In this document: one piece after another, positions 46,601 through 57,387 of the stretch
Numbering within the stretch: the first letter of the stretch is position 1
Layout of the letters: the number at the start of each line of letters is the position of its first letter
Assembly: GCF_016859285.1 (NCBI RefSeq)
Contig: NC_053401.1
Span: 3,912,969 to 3,976,968 of the forward strand
Source: Xiphias gladius
Taxonomy: Eukaryota > Chordata > Actinopteri > Istiophoriformes > Xiphiidae
Length of the DNA: 64,000 nt
Direction of reading: 5' to 3'
Program-made: the position numbers and the translations under genes
The notes under the pieces: generated by a model
What the model was told of the DNA's origin: nothing
What the model saw: the letters and a program-made list of their open reading frames with translations, nothing else
Database searches by the model: none

Positions 46601-49600
46601 CGCTATGCTCAAAGGGTAAGAGTGTTTTTATCTTTGTCTCCCTGAATCCAGTCTATACCTTGTGTTATGGCACATTTCTTCACAGCCCTATGCATTGTCA
46701 GTGTTATCATGTATATATTTTAGTTCTCATTCTGATTTCGTAAGATTTTGAAAACCTAAATTTTTTTAGAAAAAATAAGCAATATTTTCCCAAATGTCAA
46801 TATGGTGGCCACCTTGGATTTTTAAAAATGGCTAGCAAAACAGGGATTGTGCATTATCTCAGCTTCTAAATGACTTACATTCAAAACATTCTAGTGGCTT
46901 CACCTGCTATTACAGGGCCAATGAATCCCATAGAGCTAATTAGGCCCAGAGAAATGAAGACATCTTCTTTTTATATCTGAAACTGATCTAGCGCTGGCCC
47001 GGACTAGCTCAGTCTTAGACCAAGCTAGTCAAAGACTCGTTTAAGACCAAGCTACTAGTCTTAAATTGTGTGAATTTTAACCTAAAACTGGACTGAAACT
47101 TGCTTAAAACTGACCTGAAACTGGTTTGAAAATGTGGTCTGAAGGTTGTCTAAAATTGGTATTAAACTGGTCTAAAAATGGTCTGGTCTAAAACTACCCC
47201 CTGACTTGCTTTACAATGTGGTATGGAACTGGAGCTGATAATGCCCCTAAAATGGTTCAAAATTGGCATAACACTGGCTAGAGGCACCCATTCAATGTTA
47301 CATCTACTTTTTCTGCCCGTGGAAATGATGAAGAAAAAAATTTGATTCATCATTTTTGGATTTTTTCCGGCTGAAACTGATCTAAAACTGGCCCTAAAAC
47401 AGAAGCGCATTTTCTGACCGTACGCTGTCAGGAAGTTCAGAAATCCACATTTTGAGGTAGCCATTTTTTGAAAATACAAGATTTGGCCACCATTCTGACA
47501 CATTGGAATTTTTTAATCTATTTTCTGATTGTATGAAGTTTCCAAAATTAATTTTTTTTTCTCCACCATTGGTGTACGCTGTTGTATTTCTGCATTGCAC
47601 TTCCCCAGGAATCACTTGTTAATCAAACAGGATTATCCCACAAAACACATACTAGAGACTAGGCATTTAGAGAAAGAAATTAATAATGAAAACAGGAATA
47701 CCCAATTTATACCGGGATGTAACTGAATATTACTTAAAATGAGTAATTAGCGTCCAATTCTTTCCCTCTCATAAAAGTCTAATCCAGCTCTTATTAAGCA
47801 ATTAGCTCTCCTAATCCCTCCCTTCTCCCTCTCCGACACGTACCTCCATCTCTCATCATGCTACGAAGGAGCGAAGACTGCAAATGTGACGGTGCTGAAA
47901 ACAGACCCCTTTAATCAACTTCAGCATATGACAGCCACAGACTAAAACAGCCACCCTCTTTTCTCTCATAAGACTTTTTTTTCTCTTTTGCACACAACCC
48001 TCTCCTCTACCTCTTCCGCGCTCGGACACACCAAGTGTTTGTTCAGTTGAGCAGGAATGTGTGCGTGTTGTGAAACCCGCGCCTGCGTATGTACACGGGG
48101 TTAACAGATAGACTCCACGGATAATAGCCTTCGTCCTGCTTGAACAAACACGCTGGTTAAGAGGTGAGGAAGTTTACTGCAGCTTGACAACAAGGATGGG
48201 ACAGAGGACTTATGCACACACAAACACATACACAGTTTCTGCTTTATACACACTCCTTTATGAATGTGTGCATAGACTCTGAGGTGGGGTGGTAGTATCT
48301 TAAAGAGGTTATACAAGCAGGTTTATGGCCGGAAGGTGGCTCGTTTGGATAAACAAAACATTTGATGAAATCTGGAATAGCAACCATGTTTCCCCTCCTC
48401 GAAAACTACCACTGATGTGCCCTTGAGCAAAGGCGCTAAACCAACAAGCGCTCTGCTTGATGGCTAGAAGAATAGGTTACTGCGCAGATCTGACGAAGCA
48501 AATGCAGACGGAGCAAAACGTTGTTGCCGCTGAACCTGAAAATGTGTTGGACTTTGACCCGGAGACGCTGTTTCCATCCCGTCTCCTACCAACAAAGAAT
48601 GTTGGTTTCTTTGAGTCATGAACACAACCTCATAAACCTTAACCTAGAGGTTTTAGTAGCCCTAGGTTAACCAAACCCTAACGCAGAAAATGACGCCAGG
48701 ATCAAATTTTGCCTGATGACTGCGTTTCTTCCCGGAGCCCTCTTATCATCTCTGCAACGATCGACTACAATTCTAGATTTCTTCTTGTCTCTTTCTAGGT
48801 TCTATGATGAGATAGGAACTCCTCTGCTGTCTGACATAAGGATCAACTACACACAGGACTCTGTACAGTACGTCACTCAGCATCTGTTCACCAACTACTT
48901 CAATGGTTCTGAGATTGTGATCGCTGGAAAGCTCACCAACCAAAGTGCAGAATCCCTTCACGTCCAGGTTACTGCCAGCAACAACGACAAAAGCATCGTC
49001 CTGGAGACAGATGTGCCCCTGCAGCACCGACAAATTGAGACTGAGAAAAATGTGAAGGCAGCTACAGCAGCAATGGCATCCGGTGCTAAGGCTCCAGGGT
49101 CAGGGGGTGCACAGGCATTAGGGGCTGCCCTGAGTTCATTAGCAGAAGACTTTGTGGAACGTGTCTGGGGTTTCCTGAGTGTCAAGGAGGGGCTGCGGTT
49201 GCGGCTGCGCAGCCAAACCAGCAAGGAGAGGGAAGACCACACTCATCAGGCCACTAACCTCTCCCTGACCTACCACCTTCTCACTCCTCTCACCAACCTG
49301 GTGGTGGAGAAGCCTGAGGCCCTGGCTGACGGCACAGTGGCCACCATCCCCCCGGCAGCTGGTGAGGCTATGGCAACTGCCAACGAGCTGCCAGGTGACA
49401 CAGAGGACGGAGAGCCACAGGAACCCGACGGGAAGCCAGGCAGCCAGACTTCATCTCTTGGCAACACAATTGGTGAGGTTGTGTCTCCTAGACTTTGTTG
49501 CAGAGGGTGTCTGAAAAGTCTGCTATCAAAGACAAACACAAGGATAAGAACTAATGGTCTCTAGAGGGATTGAAACCTTTAACTTCTCCACTAAATACTC

Positions 49601-52600
49601 CACTAAAATTGCTTTGAGTATCAAATACTCGCTATGATTCTGAAAAGTTGGTCCTTTTTTTTTTTGCGGTGGACGACAACTCTAGTTAACTTGGATTCTG
49701 AAAAAAGAGAAGTATCAAAATTTTCCACTGGGCCTTCTAAAACCACTCCTGCACCATAATCCAGTTCAACACATTCAAAAAGTCATATGTTCAACAAAAT
49801 ATAGCAATATAAAAATCCTATGTTAGTTGCTAAGATGGTCACCTTTGTCACTTACAACTAAGCTTGCTAACTTTGGGTCAGCTAAATTCAGCTAATTTCA
49901 CACAGCAAATTTCGCCAGTGAGAAACAGGCTGTTTATTAAGCTATAGTTTGATGAACACACTTAAAGTTGCCTAAATATTGCTACAAACAGCTTCTGTTT
50001 GTTGCCAGCAAACTTAGAGCTACGTATTCAGCTATTCATATGAGTATTTCCAAGATATTTGCAAACTCTTTGATGCTTTTTTCCGTCATCTAACTGGGTC
50101 ACCTTTGGAAGACATTGTAACCGTCGTGACTCCGGGCTAACTGCAGCTATTGTCCCGTGCAAAGGCGCGAACAACAAACTCTTCAGAGCCACATCTCAAG
50201 CAGGCCGTGGGCGATACCGATTTTTGGTGGAGCATTCCCTTGAGAGAAGATGCAGACCATGTGACCATAAAACTGTTCTCTCTATTCAGACACCCTGTAT
50301 TGTATTATAATAACTAACCCACCAACAATTACTCATATGGAAGATTTTTAGAGGAAGCACTAAACAATGGCAGCCCTTTGACTCATTGCAGTAGATAAAT
50401 ATTTTCTTCCTTGTAGGTAAAACTGAAAGGAGACCGGCCAAGAAATCCATCACCATCTCCAAAACATCAGGTGATTCCACATTCTCTCTCTCATGTACAC
50501 AGCTACACGTGTTACCCCGCCTGTTTCATCCGATACCCTCTGAACCCTATGTACTGTAAGCATATATTTAGTGGTTACACAGCTCCAGAGTAAAACTTGA
50601 AAGAGAGGAGAGGGGGAATGTACAGTAGACTCTCTCTCTCTCTCTCTCTCTACACTCTCTGTGTGGGCGGTCTGTAATTTGGATGTTCGTCAGACAGTCG
50701 GCAGTGATCACACAGACAGCGCAGGTTTCAGGGATGCCTCTGAACATGGCCTGAAAAGAGGAGAGGGTCTAATTGAAATACCAACACAGGCCCTACGTGG
50801 CACTTCAAACATGCACACACACACACACACACACACACACGCAGTGTGGGAGTATGGGACAGAGTAAAGAGTTACAGTAAAGAGAAGGACCTCATCAGAG
50901 GCAGTTAGTGACGGCTAATGACCCTGTCATTACTGTTGCTCTATCATCCCCTCTCATCTCATCTTCGCTCCTCTCTTCATCTTAGCTGGTTCTCACAAAC
51001 CTGAGGAGAACCCAGCTAAAGATATAAATTAAAACTCTCTCATAGAACACAGACTGAGCTCACTAGCGCACAGCAACAGAAGTCCTTAGAATCTGACAAC
51101 TTGGCCATGCGAGGACAGGCAAAGGTGTTTACTTATATCCAGCAACCCAATCTTTCTGTCCATACCTTCAAATCAAACTCATTCAAACCATCAAATCCCC
51201 TTTGACAACTTCAGCGGATGGTGACCCTCACTTTGTGGTGGAGTTCCCCCTCAGTAAACTGACCGTGTGCTTTAACATCAACGGGGAGCCTGGACACGTC
51301 CTTCGCCTGGTCTCTGACCACAAGTACTCCGGTAAGTCTCATAATGCCGTTAAACACCACTGAAAGGCAATAAAAACCGTGTTTCACTGCAAGCTCTAAA
51401 TGGTTTACGCTTATGGTGGGTCAATTCTGTTCTCCAGGTGTGACGGTGAACGGTAAGCTAATCGGCGCCCCAGCCCCGCCGGGCAGCCACAAGCAGCAGC
51501 GTACCTACTTCAGCACCATCACCGTGGTGGTGGATCACCCCAAACGTGCCTACATCGAGGTGACCCCAAAGAAAGTCATCCTGGACGGTCGAGACCGCAT
51601 GGTTCTGCCCTGCCACTCCACTGTTGCAGTGGACAGCGGTGCGCTGTCAGTGTCCATTGTGGGAAAGTCTAACGTGACGGTGACAGTTGGAGGGAACATC
51701 AGCTTCGTGATCTTGCTGCATCAGTACAAGAACCCCGCTCCCTACCAGACAGACCATCTGGGGTTCTACATCGGTAACAGCAAGGGGCTGTCCCACAACT
51801 GCCATGGCCTGCTGGGTAAGTGTCAACAAGGGTTTGACCTTTAATTATGTGCTGATTGGCACTGAGGCCTAAAAGCCTGAAGCTATCAGACATCAGAAGG
51901 AACAAAATACAGTACATTACAACATGCAGTATTAAAGTGCCGGACTAAACAAGCAGTATGCAGATACTGCATTTCTTTAACCCTCACCACTTTTGGTGCT
52001 GAGAAGAGACGTTTGTCCCAAGACTTGCACCAGATCCAGTCAAGACAAGTGCTACAAATACGTTCAGAAAGAGAGGTTACGAGTTGTCTTAAATTGTGGC
52101 AGGTTTGTATTTGTTGGTTTTTGTTTAGGGGTTGTATTTGTATTCGTTTGAGTGCATGCGTGAAGGACTGAGTAAGTAGATTATGTGTCGTTATTATTAA
52201 TGGGAGTGTGAGGGAAAGTAAAAAGGGAAATCTGAATATAAAACAAACTTTTAAATGGTAAATCAATTTAAAAATAATCATAAGTCCGGACTGAGATCAA
52301 AGGGCAGTTAAACTAAAAGGATGGGTCCCTTGTAGAGCAGTAAGTTTCTGCCTGTTTTAAAACCTCTTAGGAAAGGGTGGTGTTGGAAGTTTCCTCGGTG
52401 AAATCAATGAATATAAACAGCAAACTTCCATGGAAATCCAGCAATTCGTTTTTGACCTTGTCATGGCTAAAGTGTTTATCAAGCTGAAATTTAAGCCGGA
52501 TAATAGTGTTAGACAAAAGCTCAAGGGGACATCAAAATGAGGGGGGGAATTTCATAGCCGTCCAAATCCAAATTTAAAGGGTAATCAGGCCAGTAGTTTA

Positions 52601-53517
52601 GGCGTTGACCGAAAAATAGCACCATCATGAGACCCATAACTATCAGCGTCAACAATAATGTCCTCTCACAGCCCAGAGAGGTACCGAATATGTTTTCATT
52701 GACTTTTTATTTCACGCCTGAGGAAAAGAGTGAAAAGAACCTTTTTACTTTGGCATGGAAAGATTCCTCTCATCAGTTTATAAGTAGCGTCCCTTGCAGT
52801 GAAACCTGCCTGACCGTGCATCAGGGAGCAACAAACCCACTGAAACAAATGTGAGCTTCAAAGGAGAGCTTTGCACTCGGAGATGCATCTCCTACACGTC
52901 ACTGATCATCTTGAGGAGACAGCTGCTCCTGCGACACGATTTGCTAGAAGGCCGAAAAAATGAAATTGGGGAGAAAAGAAGGCTCTGCACATTTCGGTAC
53001 AATTTCACAACAAAGCCAAGATTTTACCCTTATCATGAAGATTTACTGACCAAAAGCCTAACTTTATATGTGCATTTTCCATAACTGCTTTTGACAAAAT
53101 TATGTGGAAACTCTGAATCCTTTTATATTTGTGGGAACAAATGGCCACAGTGGTTTTAGACAAGGGCAGAAACTCAACCGACTAGCCCCTTAAAGACTCC
53201 TATCAGTCAAACTCTGAGACTAAAATAACTTCAACCTTTGATACAATCTCCTTTCAGGTCAGTTCCTGTACGAGGAAGTGGGACTGGCAGAGCTTCCTGC
53301 ACAGGGAGACACGAAACCCGCTCCGGTCCTGAAGGTGAGGGACCGCTCGGTGCCGGTGGTTCAGAAGAGCCGGCGGATCTTCAGCGGGACGCAGAGCGTG
53401 GACTGTTGGTTCGCCAGAAATAACGCAGCCAAGCTGATCGACGGACAGTATGAGGACTATTTGATGTCACACATGTTCGATACAGGGGACTGGCCACAGG
53501 GTACGAACAGAGTGTGA
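38753..53517 (+). CDS. itih5: Inter-alpha-trypsin inhibitor heavy chain 5
   Basis: A secreted ITI heavy chain family member, associated with hyaluronan and matrix. Exons: 38,753-38,866, 38,954-38,998, 39,664-39,827, 40,266-40,367, 41,721-41,986, 42,463-42,632, 42,969-43,085, 45,956-46,127, 46,306-46,615, 48,799-49,472, 50,417-50,470, 51,215-51,331, 51,438-51,815 and 53,258-53,517. Joined: 2,943 nt, 980 aa (human 942). Signal peptide [20 protein letters not shown] before Gln fits a furin-type propeptide end, conserved in human. VIT domain about 55-190, containing [15 protein letters not shown]. The von Willebrand A domain has MIDAS DTSAS near 314-318. The DGDPHF processing site lies near 731-736 and the C-terminus carries [20 protein letters not shown]. 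Exon 10 (674 nt) contains an Ala/Gly-rich linker that accounts for much of the extra length. The exon 5 donor (GTTTAC) is weak but keeps phase. Identity is certain. Confidence 0.95.
38999..39663. other. itih5 intron 2, no gene seen
   Basis: It includes a TA run at about 39,120-39,142. Minus-strand open frames here have no family features. Confidence 0.5.
40385..40440. repeat. TG/CGTG microsatellite at the start of itih5 intron 4
   Basis: A run of GT units passing into GTGC units starts about 18 nt after the exon 4 donor. Confidence 0.9.
41321..41490. repeat. Copy of the CCAAAATGTNGAACTATTCC repeat family in itih5 intron 4
   Basis: It starts aaaaggaatggttcgacgtt and contains atgaagctgcagccagcag, standard phrases of this repeat in percomorph genomes. 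The right side decays. Confidence 0.6.
43086..45955. other. itih5 intron 7 (2.9 kb), no gene seen
   Basis: No exon with plausible splice sites and phase was found between exons 7 and 8. Several stretches (about 43,390-44,040) share phrases with each other such as ggaaaatctggtggattttc, suggesting decayed repeats. Confidence 0.5.
46616..48798. other. itih5 intron 9 (2.2 kb) with a degenerate minisatellite
   Basis: The part at about 46,975-47,400 is the minisatellite listed separately. The part near 48,480-48,540 contains gacggagcaaaacgttgttg, resembling the gaaacgtt phrase of dispersed teleost repeat tails. No gene was seen. Confidence 0.5.
46975..47400. repeat. Degenerate minisatellite, unit near TAAAACTGGTCTGAAACTGG
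   Basis: Variants of aaactggt/ctgaaa recur about every 10-25 bases (for example aaactggactgaaactt, aaactgacctgaaactggt, aaactggtctaaaaatggt). It is non-coding and intronic. Confidence 0.65.
49473..50416. other. itih5 intron 10, no gene seen
   Basis: AT-rich, with repeated gctaa-type phrases around 49,840-50,000 but no clear unit. Confidence 0.45.
50629..50652. repeat. CT microsatellite in itih5 intron 11
   Basis: An uninterrupted TC run. A CA run follows in the same intron at 50,813-50,842. Confidence 0.9.
51816..53257. other. itih5 intron 13 (1.4 kb), no gene seen
   Basis: No recognised repeat or exon. Frames of 75-130 codons here lack splice sites and family features. Confidence 0.5.
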
Positions 53518-53752
53518 GATGACAGCCATGAACTGTAGTGCGGCATTCAGTTATTCAACTTAACTCCTTTTACCCTGTATCCATAATTATCACACCGCAG
53601 TAGATCCAAATGGTTCCAAACGTCAAAACTTCACATTTCAATTCTCTTTACTCAAAGTCCTCTCACCTGAATATATTTTTTTACTATTTCTAATAGAAAT
53701 GTAATGCTTTAATTATATATGTATTATTTTTTAGAATAATTTTGTAACTGTA

Positions 53753-53758
53753 AATAAA
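53753..53758 (+). terminator. Polyadenylation signal of itih5
   Basis: AATAAA about 236 nt after the itih5 stop codon, in AT-rich sequence. Confidence 0.7.
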
Positions 53759-53775
53759 ACATTTAAACCCAAATT

Positions 53776-56359
53776 TTGGGGTTGTTTTCGGAGACATAAA
53801 AACACATAACCGTTGAACGTTGCACCCATTTGGGAGTGCGCGCGTGTGTGTGTTTTTCCTCACACACCTAATATGTATGTCAACATGTCTTAAACGTGGC
53901 AACCCTGAGCTGAAGATCACACCTGGTTGCCACAGAGACCAACCCCGGTAACTAACCCCTTGTCCCAGCGCCAACGACTACATGCGCAACCAACATGCAT
54001 AACGCACAACCACACGCCCGCACACACACACACACACACAGCTCCACAGTCCGCCCTGTCATCAGCTAGAGGTCACAGGGCTGCTGGCCCCGCCCGCACA
54101 GGTGTGCTCTGGCCAGGTCCCGCTCGGGTTGTCCGTCATCGAACTGCCTCGCCCCGGCAGCCACAGGAATTCACCACCAAACACGGGTTCATGTGTCAAT
54201 CATCTTTATTCATAGTAAAGATAAAAGCGATACATTCGGTTAGAAGCACCGTGACACTTTGCAGCCCGCTGATGACACACTGCGGGACGTGCTGTGTGCC
54301 GTCTCATCCACATGTTTGTAATTTGATTTATAAAAAAAAAAAATTACACAAGCTACATTGGAGTACAAAATAAAACATTACAGACGGAATATGTCAAACC
54401 CTCCGGCTTTTAAACCATAAATGTAAACAAGTAAATGGAAAAGTTTGGATGATAAATTGCTGAATATATAAAGAAACGCACATCAGTCACCCAACTTCAA
54501 TTGATTCTGAATTCAGAACTGTAGTTTGGCAATAACTCTGAAATTCTCCCGTTTACATTACACACTAAAAACCTTCTATTCCACTGTTGTTACCACAGAT
54601 CAGACCACAATATATAAAGTCAAATACATATAAAATATACACAGAATAAATAAAGAAATGTGCCATAACTTGCAAACCGCTACTGCATTGTCAGACATGG
54701 AGTAATATTATGACGGAGTATTAGGACCATTCACACGGGAAAAAAATTGAGATTTCGAGATGAGAGTTGTAATATTTTGACAAAAAAACTCATAATATGG
54801 TGAGAATAAACATTGTGTTCTAATATTGACAGAATAAAGTCTTAATTGTATGGAAAAAAAACTGAGAAGAATAAAGTCCCAATTTTTGAGAATAAAGCTG
54901 TTTTATTTTGAAGAATGTTGCCAACAAAATGGCCGTTCTTATCAGACAAAGTAATTTTTTTAACAAATAGTTTGCCATTTTGCAAAATATTTTTATTCCC
55001 TTTTAGCCGAGAGTTAGATGAGGAGATCGATACCACATGAAGGTGAAGACGGTTAACTTAGCTTAGCATAGCATAAAGACTGAAAACGGGCGAAATAGCT
55101 AGCCTGGCTCTGTCCAATTTCCATTCTTTATGCTAAGCTAAGCTAACCGTCTCCTGGTTCCAGCTACACATTTAAACAGAGACGAGAGTCGTATCGATAT
55201 TCGATCTAACTTGCGGCACAAAAAGACAAAATGCTAAACTATTCCCTCAAGAGAATCACGCTCAGTGACATTTTTCTTGTAGAATTATATTTAATATATA
55301 TGTTTTTTTAAATATTTTTCTCAACATATTATGGCTACTCTCATAATATACTGACCTTTGCTCATAAATTATTACTTTAGTTTGTAATATAAAGTTTTTC
55401 TCAACATTAGCTCTTTTTTCTCATAAAATTACAACTCTAGTGTATAAACTGTAACCCCCCCCCCCCCCGAGTGGCCTTGATATTCCGTTGTATATTACTA
55501 ATATGAAAATCACTGTGGAAACATAGTGTGACCTGGTCCTTTTTCAACCATGGCATGAAACAATTCCACCCACATACAGTATCATCTCTTTAAAAGCAGC
55601 CTGTTGCGAAGTACTAAAACTTTTCCAAAAACCACATTATCAACATGTTTGGTCTGTCGAGACGTGCATGATTTTTTCTTTTATTTTCCTTTTTTTAAAA
55701 TAACACCACTGATCATCCTTCTAACTGAAACTAAGCAGCCAGAGGGAGAACGTGCAGGAATGGTTATAATTGCACCTTAATTAAAAAGGTGGATTTGAAG
55801 TGATTATATTTGACGGCGTAAAATTTTAGAGCACTTCCATGTATAATACTTCACTGGTTTGCTCCTCTTTGGAATATGATACACGATAAATGACTCTCTT
55901 TAGAGCAACATCATTCCCAAAAGTCCCTGCTGCGAAAGAGAGACAGATTTATTTCAGTCGTTGTCAACACCCAACCGCACGCTTTTGCCCTGCGGCTGCT
56001 GCCCTCCTTAATGGTCCCTCTTCACACATGTTCAGTTGTGGTTAACTCTGATGTTCTCTTGCAGCAAACGGAGGCAGCGAGGTGGAAAAAAAATGCCATT
56101 TGGTTTACATGCATATACAGAGACAGGCTCCAGTTGCAACTGTTCACACCTTCAGTGCAGAAGAAGGCAGCTAAGGCCGTAGTGTTCACATTCACTGGTT
56201 GTATGATTTTTAGTTGTGCTTGCAAAGAAGCTGATATTTAGACCTTTTTTCTGAGGAGATAAGGATGCAGGGTTTTTTTTGTTTTTGTCCATAAGAGTGT
56301 TTTGTGTAGTGTTTTGTTTGGACAGTGGATGGATGAGTGGGAGGTCACGTCACCTTGGC
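53776..56359 (-). other. Probable 3' UTR and flank of the STIMATE-family gene
   Basis: The interval between itih5 and the last STIMATE-family coding exon holds no other gene. Minus-strand AATAAA at 54,210-54,205 could end a 3' UTR of about 2.1 kb. A CA run lies at 54,018-54,040, a C-run at about 55,453-55,467, and the inverted-repeat element at 54,967-55,248 is inside. Confidence 0.45.
54967..55248. repeat. Complete inverted-repeat element of the CCAAAATGTNGAACTATTCC family
   Basis: The left end tagtttgccattttg mirrors the right end caaaatgctaaactattcc, and the centre carries agcttagcat on one arm and atgctaagct on the other, so the element is largely palindromic. No open frame. It is a non-autonomous MITE-like repeat. 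Confidence 0.75.
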
Positions 56360-57354
56360 TTACACCACCACCCAGCTGGGTCTCAGCGGTCCCCCTGAAT
56401 AATGCACATGGGGGACTGGTCCCTCATCGCCGGGCTCCTCTTCCCCCTCTGACGCCTCATCCGTGTCCGTCTCGACGGTCAGCAGGACCTTGAGGGGGGG
56501 GGGAGATTTTGTTAGCGGCCGATATTCAGAAGAACTCTGGCCACAACAGCACCGTAAGCGGATATGAAGACCACTTTAAAGAGCGGCAGAGACTCCGATA
56601 TTGGGATAAAGACAGGGCGAGGGACGAACCACACTGACTGGACCACAGCGATTTCTAACAAACACTCGACATCAGACCTCCCTGGCTCAAGAGCCCTTGG
56701 ATGATTCTGATGTTGCATGCAACACCACCCACAACAACAGCATTGTGGCTGCAGCCTGGCCACCGCCCCCGCCAAGAACTCATCCGAGTCAATGCCCCTC
56801 TGTCTGTCGTCCTCCTCCACTCCACTTTCCATAACATCATTGCATGGAAACGACTCCTAAATGTCACTTTTATTCCCAGGATGAAAGCTTGATTTATGGA
56901 TGACCAGGGAAAAGGAAAAAGGGGAGGGAGAGATAAACACTCTCATCCCACTGAACCTGAGGGTCATGCACCCAAATTACAATATTACTGCTACTACAAC
57001 ACAACCATATTTAAAGGGTGAGTGCACTCAAGTCAATGTACTGTATAAATGGGCTTCAAAAAACATCTCGTGACTTCATAAATAACACAAGCTCTGCAAT
57101 GACTCACTTTTGTCAAGACACCAAACTGAGATAGGATAGAGTCCAACTGTCGACAAGAAAAAGGAATTTTGAGGAATTACAAAAATTCACATCTTCAAGA
57201 CCAAAATAACCCTCCACACAGAACCAGAACCCCCCTATTCACCAGTTACGAGTGAGGGCAGGGACAACAGTCTGACTCAGTGTTTCTTGGACTGGATTCA
57301 TCTGGTTTTGTTCCTCATCAGATCAAGTGTAGAGAGAGAGAATCTGCTATGGCA

Positions 57355-57387
<33 letters not shown>

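Noticed and set aside
48716-48798. In-frame Met upstream of itih5 exon 10 that could be read as an internal start
   Set aside because: A pyrimidine tract and CTAG acceptor at 48,788-48,798 and phase with exon 9 show that this is intron.
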